Shown here: positions 37,347 through 43,256 of the stretch, piece by piece
Layout of the letters: the number at the start of each line of letters is the position of its first letter
How positions within the stretch are numbered: position 1 is the first letter of the stretch
Assembly (NCBI GenBank): GCA_902582165.1
Contig: CACHQZ010000007.1
Span: 1-43,256, forward strand
Length of the DNA stretch: 43,256 nucleotides
From: an uncultured Pelagibacteraceae bacterium
Lineage (GTDB): Bacteria > Pseudomonadota > Alphaproteobacteria > Pelagibacterales > Pelagibacteraceae
Reading direction: 5' to 3'
Position numbers and translations under genes: made by a program
Notes under the pieces: model-generated
What the model was told of the DNA's origin: nothing
The model's database searches: none
What the model saw: only the letters and a program-made list of their open reading frames with translations

Positions 37347-38324
37347 ATGAGAAGAATAATAGCTATTATTATTTCAACTTTATTTTTAAGCAACATTGCG
37401 TTTGCTAAAATAACAATGAAATATTCAGGATCGTTACCTGTTGGTCATCACTTAACTGGTGCTCAAAAATTATTTGCTGAAAAGGTTGCCAAAAAAACAA
37501 ACGGCGAAATTGAAATTAAAGTTTTTCCTGCTAAACAACTTTACTCAACAAAAGCTGTGCCTTCAGCGGTAGTTTCTGGTGCGTTAGAAATGGGATACAA
37601 TTTATTTGGTGTCTGGACAAAAGATACGATATCAGAAATTAACGATGTTCCGTTTCTAATTCAAAACGTGAAACAAGCTGGAAAGGCTTGGGATAACAAT
37701 GAGAGACTTTTTAAATATTACACAAAAGTAATGGAAAAAAGAAAAATGAAACCGCTTGGCGTAATTTTTTATGGTTCATTATTTGATTTAACAAGTCCTT
37801 CTCCAATTGTTAATCCGTCTGACTTTAATGGAAAAAAGATTAGAACTTATAGTGCTTTAGCATCTGAAGGTATAAGAGCTTTAGGTGGATCGCCAGTAAC
37901 AATGGCTCCAGGAGAAATGTATTTAAGTTTACAAAATGGAACTATTGATGCTGCCATCACGGGGTTAACTTCTATTCATAAAAGAAAATTATGGGAAACT
38001 GGTGAGAACGCTACTATAGCAGGCGCTGGTTTTGGAGTATTTGCAGTAAATATGAATTTAGATTTATTCAATAGTCTTTCAAAAGATCATCAAAAAGCAT
38101 TGTTAGATGCATCTAACGAAGTAATGAAATGGTCAGTGAAAGAAGCTGCGAAAGCAGACAAAGAAAGCATGAAATTTTTGAAATCAAAAATTAATGTTAC
38201 TGTCTTAAATAAAAATCAAAAAAAGGTTTGGGCTGAAAAGCTAGAGCCTGTGAAACAAAGCTGGTTAAAAAAAGCTAATAGCGAGGAAAAAGCGCTTTTT
38301 GACTGGGTTTCATCTTTAAGATAA
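37347..38324 (+). CDS. dctP: TRAP transporter periplasmic substrate-binding protein (DctP family)
   Basis: The 325-aa protein has a Sec signal peptide (cleavage after residue 20, NIAFA) and classic DctP features: MKYSGSLPVGHHLTGAQKLF, FPAKQLYSTKAVPSAVVSGA, and the hinge NGKKIRTYSALASEGIRALG with Arg166, the residue that in characterised DctP proteins salt-bridges the substrate carboxylate. GEMYLSLQNGTIDAAITG completes the pattern. An organic-acid ligand is therefore likely, but its identity is not readable. An AGGAG ribosome binding site lies 6 nt before the ATG. A hairpin separates it from dctQ. Confidence 0.94.
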   Translation: MRRIIAIIISTLFLSNIAFAKITMKYSGSLPVGHHLTGAQKLFAEKVAKKTNGEIEIKVFPAKQLYSTKAVPSAVVSGALEMGYNLFGVWTKDTISEINDVPFLIQNVKQAGKAWDNNERLFKYYTKVMEKRKMKPLGVIFYGSLFDLTSPSPIVNPSDFNGKKIRTYSALASEGIRALGGSPVTMAPGEMYLSLQNGTIDAAITGLTSIHKRKLWETGENATIAGAGFGVFAVNMNLDLFNSLSKDHQKALLDASNEVMKWSVKEAAKADKESMKFLKSKINVTVLNKNQKKVWAEKLEPVKQSWLKKANSEEKALFDWVSSLR

Positions 38325-38332
38325 CCAATATT

Positions 38333-38384
38333 AAGTCGGGACACTAAAATGTTATATTTTTTTGACAAATTAGTGTCTCGGCTT
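38333..38384 (+). promoter_or_regulatory. Hairpin spanning the dctQ start codon
   Basis: The 15-nt arm at 38333-38347 (AAGTCGGGACACTAA) pairs without bulges to 38370-38384 (TTAGTGTCTCGGCTT), with 13 Watson-Crick and two G-U pairs. The 22-nt loop contains the dctQ ATG (38349-38351). A pyrimidine-rich stretch (CTTTATTTTT type) follows the right arm. It could limit read-through into dctQM, block ribosome access to dctQ, or protect the dctP mRNA 3' end. Confidence 0.7.
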
Positions 38385-38846
38385 TCTTTATTTTTACAAA
38401 GTCTTGCTCTCCTAGCTTTTATAATTCTAACATGTTCAGTAATATATGAAGTCGTAGCAAGATCAATAATCAATAAACCAACTATTTGGTCTCTTGAAAT
38501 TGTGACCTACATGATATCTTGCGTGGCTTTTTTTGGTTCGGCCTATGTTTTGAGAATAAACAAACATTTAGAAGTAAATCTTTTTACGAATATTCTTCCA
38601 AAAAAAATTAAACTAATATTTAGTTTTTTTTCTAATTTAGTTGGTTTGATTTTTTGCTTCATAGCTTTTTACTACGGATGCAAGCTTATAAATTTATCTT
38701 ATATTTTAGGTGTTGTTTCAGTTAGTGAGCTTAGAACACCTTTATGGATTCCTCAACTAACGGTGCCTATTGGATTTTTTGCGTTAACTTTAGAATTCCT
38801 AATCAGAATATTAAAACTTTTTACTGCTCAAAATAATAAACAATGA
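38349..38846 (+). CDS. dctQ: TRAP transporter small permease subunit (DctQ)
   Basis: A 165-aa protein with four hydrophobic helices. The N-terminal FIILTCSVIYEVVARSIINK carries the DctQ helix-1 motif (VxxR), TIWSLEIVTYMISCVAFFGS follows, and the C-terminal half has TPLWIPQLTVPIGFFALTLE. It would form the membrane complex with the following DctM, whose start it overlaps by 4 nt (ATGA). Its start codon lies in the loop of a hairpin and has no accessible Shine-Dalgarno. Confidence 0.9.
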   Translation: MLYFFDKLVSRLSLFLQSLALLAFIILTCSVIYEVVARSIINKPTIWSLEIVTYMISCVAFFGSAYVLRINKHLEVNLFTNILPKKIKLIFSFFSNLVGLIFCFIAFYYGCKLINLSYILGVVSVSELRTPLWIPQLTVPIGFFALTLEFLIRILKLFTAQNNKQ

Positions 38847-40120
38847 TTGTATCAATTTTATTTTTAAGCATTGTTTTAATTATATTAACAGGAATACCTG
38901 TAGGTATAGGTTTAGGTGTAGTAGGTTTGGGGTTTTCGCTTATATTCGAGGGTCAAAGTGCATTTATTAGTCTCCCACAAACTATTTTTTCTTCGAATAA
39001 CTCATTTCTATTAACAGCAATTCCGATGTTTATTTTAATGAGTGAAATTTTAAGAAGAGCAAACGTTACTGAGATTCTCTTTGATGCGGTAACGAAACTA
39101 GTAGGTCATTTACCAGGTGGTTTAGCTGTTTCTACCGTAATTACTTGTGCCATTGGTGCAAGTATTACAGGAAGTTCGGTGGCTAATGCAGCAAGCATGT
39201 CAATTGTTGCAGCACCTTCCATGATATCGAGAGGATATGAGAGAAAGTTTACCTATGGATTAATAGCTGCTTCTGGAACATTAGGTATTTTAATTCCGCC
39301 CTCTATACCAATGCTTCTTTATGCGTCAATAACTGAGGAGTCTATAGGGAAACTATTTATTTCAGGTATAGTACCTGGTCTTTTGTTGGTATCTTTATTG
39401 TGTGCTTATGTAATCTTAAAAGAAAAATTTTTTGATAATAGTGATAGAAAAATTGAAAAGGCATCTTTTGGAGCTAGATTAAATTCTCTTAAAAAGGCTT
39501 TACCAGCACTTATACTACCAATAATAGTAGTTGGCGGTATTTATGCAGGATTTTTTACTCCGACTGAAGCAGCAGGTGTAGGAGTATTTTTCGCATTTGT
39601 TCTTGGTTTCTTTTGGTACCGAACTTTAAATTTATTGGATATTATACCAATTTTTAAAGATAGTTTGCATTCAACTTGTATGATCTTGCTTTTAATTGCT
39701 GGCTCAATGGTTTTAGGTCATGCTATTACAACTCTGCAAATAAGTGATCAATTAGTAAGTATGGTCTCTGCTTATGATGTGAGCAAAGTGATTTTCATAA
39801 TATTGATTATGATACTTTTATTTGTTCTTGGTTGCATACTAGAGGTAATATCAGTTATTTATATTGTGTTACCCGTATTATATCCAATAGTAATGGAACT
39901 TGGAATTAATTCAATTTGGTTTGCAATCATTTTTATTGTTAACATGGAAATAGCTCTTATAACTCCACCGTTAGGTATGAATTTATATGTAATCGGGGGT
40001 ATTTCTAAAAGGCCAATATCAGAAATTATGTTAGGCAGTGTTCCTTTTGTAGTAATATTTTTATTCTTTTTATTATTACTAATTTTGTTTCCAGGTATAA
40101 GTACAATTTTTGTAAGATAA
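38843..40120 (+). CDS. dctM: TRAP transporter large permease subunit (DctM)
   Basis: A 425-aa protein with about twelve hydrophobic helices and DctM landmarks: FLLTAIPMFILMSEILRRAN, GASITGSSVANAASMSIVAA, AASGTLGILIPPSIPMLLYA, FFTPTEAAGVGVFFAFVLGF and ALITPPLGMNLYVIGGIS. It is the translocating subunit of the second TRAP system. It overlaps dctQ by 4 nt, and its stop is directly followed by the ATG of the GAF gene with no spacer. Confidence 0.95.
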   Translation: MIVSILFLSIVLIILTGIPVGIGLGVVGLGFSLIFEGQSAFISLPQTIFSSNNSFLLTAIPMFILMSEILRRANVTEILFDAVTKLVGHLPGGLAVSTVITCAIGASITGSSVANAASMSIVAAPSMISRGYERKFTYGLIAASGTLGILIPPSIPMLLYASITEESIGKLFISGIVPGLLLVSLLCAYVILKEKFFDNSDRKIEKASFGARLNSLKKALPALILPIIVVGGIYAGFFTPTEAAGVGVFFAFVLGFFWYRTLNLLDIIPIFKDSLHSTCMILLLIAGSMVLGHAITTLQISDQLVSMVSAYDVSKVIFIILIMILLFVLGCILEVISVIYIVLPVLYPIVMELGINSIWFAIIFIVNMEIALITPPLGMNLYVIGGISKRPISEIMLGSVPFVVIFLFFLLLLILFPGISTIFVR

Positions 40121-40687
40121 ATGAGAGGTTATTTTGAACTTTTTCCTAGTCTAATTGATAAAATAGAAAGACAAAAATCGTTTGAAAAAGTATTGAAATT
40201 AATTACTAAATTTTCATATGAGAACTTAGGAAATAGATCAAAAGCTCGAAAAAAAACTAATCTTAAGAAAAAAGAAAAAAATCAATATGCTTGTGGTTCA
40301 TTTATTCTACTCAATCCTAAAAAACAAATTTTAATTGCTCCTCAAAATTATGCACGTGATCAAAAATATATGTTGCTTAATACAAATATTGGACACCCTG
40401 GTTGGGTGATTAAAAATAAAAGAAAATTAATATTAACTAACACTGATAAACATAAATCTTTTGTAAGAATATTAAAAACTTTTAGGGCTGGTTCAGCTAT
40501 TTACGCACCAATAATTTCTAAAAATAAATTTATTGGTCAAATCATTTGTGCAAGTCAGGCTAGAAATGTAATGGAAGAAATTGATCTTTCTACTTTATGC
40601 ATACTTTCAAAATTAGCTTCATGTTATTGGACAAAATTAAAAGGCAAACTGGAGATCAGGAAATTGTATTTAAAAAAGTACAAATAA
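40121..40687 (+). CDS. Stand-alone GAF-domain protein
   Basis: The 188-aa soluble protein has a GAF-like core from about residue 55: GSFILLNPKKQILIA, then NTNIGHPGWVIKNKRKLILT (the typical GAF helix-strand connection), then RAGSAIYAPIISKNKFIGQI and ICASQARNVMEEIDLSTLCI. A Lys-rich stretch occupies residues 42-54. No output domain (HTH, kinase, GGDEF) is present. GAF domains bind small ligands or act as dimer modules; some small ones are methionine sulfoxide reductases, but no clear catalytic Cys pattern is seen. Its zero-spacer link to dctM implies a role tied to the transporter or its substrate. Function unknown. Confidence 0.7.
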   Translation: MRGYFELFPSLIDKIERQKSFEKVLKLITKFSYENLGNRSKARKKTNLKKKEKNQYACGSFILLNPKKQILIAPQNYARDQKYMLLNTNIGHPGWVIKNKRKLILTNTDKHKSFVRILKTFRAGSAIYAPIISKNKFIGQIICASQARNVMEEIDLSTLCILSKLASCYWTKLKGKLEIRKLYLKKYK

Positions 40688-40706
40688 TTAATGCTTCATT
40701 TTGTTA

Positions 40707-40758
40707 ATATTTTTAAATAGCTTTTTTATTTTTTTTTTAATAAGATATTTAAAAATAT
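40707..40758 (+). promoter_or_regulatory. AT-only inverted repeat upstream of the cyclase gene
   Basis: A perfect 13-bp inverted repeat, 40707-40719 with 40746-40758, encloses 26 nt dominated by T runs, including ten consecutive T. The right arm ends just before the AAGGAG ribosome binding site at 40760-40765. It may be a weak hairpin affecting cyclase expression or a DNA operator. All pairs are A-T, so chance occurrence in this AT-rich DNA is a real possibility. The rest of the 84-nt gap shows nothing else. Confidence 0.35.
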
Positions 40759-40771
40759 AAAGGAGAAACAT

Positions 40772-41476
40772 ATGGCAAGAAAAATAATAGACTTAAGTTT
40801 AACAGTCGAAGATAATATGCCGGCTCATAAACTTTTTCAAAGCCCAATTTATATACCAGCGCTAACTCATGAAACTACTAAATCTTTTGGTTTAGGTGTT
40901 GAAGGTGATATCATGACTTTTCAGACAAATTATATTGGTATGTTGGACCATGTTGGAACTCACGTGGATGCGTTCAGGCATGTTAATCCAAAAGGCAAGC
41001 CAATTGATGAAATGCCTTTGGACTTGTTCATGGGAAAAGCTGTTACTTTTGATCTTACACATATTAAAGATCTTGAGGAAATAACTGAAAAACATATGGA
41101 TGAGGCAGAAAAAAAATCTGGTGTTAAAGTTGACGGTCACATTGTGCTTCTGTGTACTGGTTTCCATGCAAGAAACTACGCTGATAGAAAACAGATAGTA
41201 TGGGGGAACCCTCAGTTAACAGTAGGTGCTTCAGAGTGGTTATACAAAAGAGGATCTAAAATGCACGGAGTTGAAGGTCCATCAACAGATGCACCAACTA
41301 ATAATATTTTTGCTCAACATAGATACTGTAGAGATAAAGGTATCACTCATTTCGAATGGTTAGTTAATTTAGAGGCTACTATTGGAAAAGGAGAATTTGA
41401 ATTTATTGGTTTGCCAATTAAATTTAAAGGTGGTTCTGGATCTCCAGTCAGAGCAGTAGCATTACTAGACGAGTAA
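40772..41476 (+). CDS. Cyclase-family metal-dependent hydrolase (kynurenine formamidase / isatin hydrolase-like)
   Basis: The 234-aa protein has the metal-binding motif of the cyclase family, LDHVGTHVDAFRHV, with likely ligands His60, His64, Asp66 and His70 (family form HxGTHxDxPxH; the Pro is Phe here). IDLSLTVEDNMPAH at the N terminus and NLEATIGKGEFEFIGLPIKF with GGSGSPVRAVALL at the C terminus are also typical. Characterised members (KynB, isatin hydrolase) hydrolyse N-formyl or cyclic amide bonds with Mn2+ or Zn2+. A strong AAGGAG site precedes the ATG. Its place after a TRAP operon and before an amidase suggests catabolism of the imported compound. Substrate unknown. Confidence 0.85.
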   Translation: MARKIIDLSLTVEDNMPAHKLFQSPIYIPALTHETTKSFGLGVEGDIMTFQTNYIGMLDHVGTHVDAFRHVNPKGKPIDEMPLDLFMGKAVTFDLTHIKDLEEITEKHMDEAEKKSGVKVDGHIVLLCTGFHARNYADRKQIVWGNPQLTVGASEWLYKRGSKMHGVEGPSTDAPTNNIFAQHRYCRDKGITHFEWLVNLEATIGKGEFEFIGLPIKFKGGSGSPVRAVALLDE

Positions 41477-41487
41477 ACTGGATTTAA

Positions 41488-42882
41488 ATGGGATCTCTTC
41501 GCTTTTTAAATATTAAACAATTATCAAGTTTAATTAAAAAGAAAGAGATCTCTCCAGTAGAAATTCTCAAAGAAACACTTGAAAGTCTTGAAAACTTAGA
41601 GTCAAAGCTTAATTCTTTTGCTCACTTGGATGTTGAGGGAGCAAAAAAACTTGCCTCTGAGTCAGAAAAAAGGATGCTATCAAACAAATTAATTTCTGAT
41701 TTAGATGGCATCCCTACTTCAATCAAAGATCTTGTTGCGCAAAAAGATATGCCTCTTAGATTTGGCTCAAAAACTACTCCTGATAAAAATTGTGAAGTAG
41801 ATGCACCTTCAGTTGAAAGGCTAAGAGATGCTGGAGCTATCTTATTAGGAAAATCAACAACCAGTGAATTTGGTTGCAAGGCAGTTGGAGATAGTCCTCT
41901 TACCGGAATAACTAGAAATCCTTGGAATTTAGATTTAACAACAGGAGGATCAAGTTGTGGAGCAGCAGCAATGGTTTCTGCTGGTATAGTGCCTTACGCC
42001 ATAGGAACTGATGGCGGAGGATCTATTAGAATACCTGCCTCTTTAACTGGATTATTTGGAATAAAAGCAAATTTTGGCAGAGTTCCAGTTTATCCTGTTT
42101 CGGCTACGCCTACTTTAGCACATGTAGGACCATTATGTAGAAATGTTGAAGATGCATGTACAATTCTAAAAATCATTTCCGGATCAAACTGGAAAGATCC
42201 TTTTTCTGTATCTGAAAAAGTTCCAAATTTTAGTGAAGAAATTAAAAAGAAAAAAAAATTTAAAATAGCCTGGAGCCCAACGTTAGGATATGCAAAACCA
42301 GAAAAAGAAGTTTTGGAAAAACTTAATAAGGCTATTGATAACATCAAAACATTGGGACATGAAGTTGAATTAATAGATAATATTTTTGAGAAAGATCCTG
42401 TATATCTTTGGAACGCAGAATTTTATGCAGGTGTTGGTACAAAACTTAAACAGGTTATTGAGAAAAATCCTGATTTGATAGATCCTCCTATATTAGAAGT
42501 TTTAAAAGTTGCCATAACACAAGAAATGGGAAATTATTACGGATCAGTATTCGAAAGATACGCGTTAAGAGAAAAAATGAGAATATTTTTTGAGCAGTAT
42601 GATCTCTTGGTTACACCTACGCTTCCTTGTCCTGCTTTTAAAGCAGGATTAAATGTTCCAAAAGATTTTCCAGATAGAAATATCGTTTCTTGGGTATACT
42701 ATACATATCCTTTCAATCTGACAGGTCAACCAGCTGCCTCCATAAACTGTGGTTTTAGTAAAGATAACTTGCCTATAGGGATGCAAATCATTTCTAAAAC
42801 AAATAGAGAAATAGATATATTAAATTTAGCGAAACAATTTGAAGATAAATTTATTGATTTAAATAAAAAACCAAACATTTAA
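41488..42882 (+). CDS. Amidase-signature hydrolase (GatA/FAAH superfamily)
   Basis: The 464-aa protein has the Ser-cisSer-Lys triad at canonical spacing: Lys80 (TSIKD), Ser155 (GGSSCG) and Ser179 (GTDGGGSIRIPA), i.e. 75 and 24 residues apart as in fatty acid amide hydrolase. The GLFGIKANFGRVP block follows. Family members hydrolyse amides, ureas and nitrile-derived amides to acid and ammonia. It is not adjacent to gatB or gatC, so a catabolic amidase is more likely than glutamyl-tRNA amidotransferase. It follows the cyclase by 11 nt. Substrate unknown. Confidence 0.88.
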   Translation: MGSLRFLNIKQLSSLIKKKEISPVEILKETLESLENLESKLNSFAHLDVEGAKKLASESEKRMLSNKLISDLDGIPTSIKDLVAQKDMPLRFGSKTTPDKNCEVDAPSVERLRDAGAILLGKSTTSEFGCKAVGDSPLTGITRNPWNLDLTTGGSSCGAAAMVSAGIVPYAIGTDGGGSIRIPASLTGLFGIKANFGRVPVYPVSATPTLAHVGPLCRNVEDACTILKIISGSNWKDPFSVSEKVPNFSEEIKKKKKFKIAWSPTLGYAKPEKEVLEKLNKAIDNIKTLGHEVELIDNIFEKDPVYLWNAEFYAGVGTKLKQVIEKNPDLIDPPILEVLKVAITQEMGNYYGSVFERYALREKMRIFFEQYDLLVTPTLPCPAFKAGLNVPKDFPDRNIVSWVYYTYPFNLTGQPAASINCGFSKDNLPIGMQIISKTNREIDILNLAKQFEDKFIDLNKKPNI

Positions 42883-42967
42883 TTTATAAATAAAGAATTT
42901 CCTTAAAAAGAACATTAGTGCTATCTTAAATTTTGATAATTGATTAAAATATAAATATCAGAATTTA

Positions 42968-43256
42968 ATGAACAAAATTTTACTTTACAATTCGGGTGGT
43001 GGATTAGGGGATGCCATTCAGTTATTCCCTGTATTGCTAAGTCTAACAAATCATTATAAAAAATCTAGATTTTATTATTTAGGAGCCCATAATAATCATT
43101 TTAGAGATAAACTTAAAGAATTTAATTTTAAAATTGATACTATTGATTTAGATTTAAAATATTTTGGTTTTAGATGGTGGCATCTTTTTTTTGTTAAAAA
43201 AAAATATCGTAAAAAAAACCTTCAAAAATTTGATTTAATAATTGATTTACAAACAA
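42968..43256 (+). CDS. Glycosyltransferase family 9 / heptosyltransferase-like protein, 5' part
   Basis: An open frame of 96 codons begins at ATG 42968 and runs off the window. The N terminus MNKILLYNSGGGLGDAIQLF, then PVLLSLTNHYK, resembles the nucleotide-sugar-binding start of the ADP-heptose:LPS heptosyltransferase family (strand, GxxGD loop, helix). FDLIIDLQT near the visible end matches the family's D-x-Q/H region. A role in lipopolysaccharide or surface glycan synthesis is inferred. The 85-nt gap after the amidase shows no clear terminator or promoter. Confidence 0.65.
   Translation, partial: MNKILLYNSGGGLGDAIQLFPVLLSLTNHYKKSRFYYLGAHNNHFRDKLKEFNFKIDTIDLDLKYFGFRWWHLFFVKKKYRKKNLQKFDLIIDLQT

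Noticed and set aside
40720-40740. Long T run as an intrinsic terminator after the GAF gene
   Set aside because: No stable GC-containing stem directly precedes it; the only structure is the A-T inverted repeat reported separately.
41488-42882. Amidase as GatA of the glutamyl-tRNA amidotransferase
   Set aside because: The triad is shared by the whole superfamily; there is no gatB or gatC nearby and the context is catabolic, so the general amidase call is safer.
1-43256. CRISPR arrays, insertion sequences, prophage or integrase genes
   Set aside because: No spaced direct repeats, transposase or integrase motifs, or terminal inverted repeats were seen; the tRNA genes have no duplicated 3' ends that would mark attachment sites.

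Overview
The window is very probably from a SAR11 (Candidatus Pelagibacter-like) marine alphaproteobacterium. The grounds are strong A+T bias with Lys/Ile/Asn-rich proteins, almost no intergenic space, alphaproteobacterial protein types (short-LID adenylate kinase, S14 without cysteines, small SecE), the order tRNA-Tyr, tRNA-Gly, tuf, tRNA-Trp, secE, nusG, and TRAP transporters for organic solutes. This is inferred from sequence character and gene order, not from a database search.

Layout. (1) 1-1461: the 5' part of mgtE on the minus strand, divergent from lipB. (2) 1458-30999, all minus strand: one nearly gapless information-processing block. Read in transcription order it is tRNA-Tyr, tRNA-Gly, tuf, tRNA-Trp, secE, nusG, rplK, rplA, rplJ, rplL, rpoB, rpoC, then rpsL, rpsG, fusA (str), rpsJ to rpsQ (S10), rplN to secY and adk (spc), rpsM, rpsK, rpoA, rplQ (alpha), and rluC. 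The only larger non-coding gaps are 147 nt before rpsL, 54 nt between rplL and rpoB (with a perfect dyad) and 46 nt before rpsM (with a good promoter). tuf is absent between fusA and rpsJ, rpmD is absent between rpsE and rplO, and rpmJ is absent after secY. (3) 31135-34081: rlmB and tRNA-Thr on plus; tRNA-Leu, a GT-B glycosyltransferase and nadK on minus. (4) 34187-42882: two TRAP transporters diverge from a 185-bp intergenic region. The minus-strand one is dctP-dctQ-dctM. The plus-strand one is dctP-dctQ-dctM followed by a stand-alone GAF protein, a cyclase/kynurenine-formamidase-family metal hydrolase and an amidase-signature hydrolase. (5) 42968-end: the start of a GT9/heptosyltransferase-like gene.

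How it works together. The large block makes RNA polymerase, elongation factors, the Sec core and about half of the ribosomal proteins, with frequent stop/start overlaps (TAATG, ATGA) suggesting translational coupling. The plus-strand TRAP cluster looks like an uptake-plus-hydrolysis module: a periplasmic binding protein captures a solute, the Na+-type permease imports it, and the two hydrolases could open and deamidate a cyclic or amide-bearing compound. The substrate cannot be read from the sequence. Both TRAP operons carry a strong hairpin exactly between the binding-protein gene and the permease genes, which would favour excess binding protein.

Most of the window is ordinary housekeeping. 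The points that most deserve a second look are the loss of one of the four zinc-2 cysteines in RpoC, the two dctP/dctQ hairpins (one enclosing the dctQ start codon in its loop), the TRAP binding protein lacking the usual carboxylate-clamp arginine, and the TRAP-GAF-cyclase-amidase cluster.
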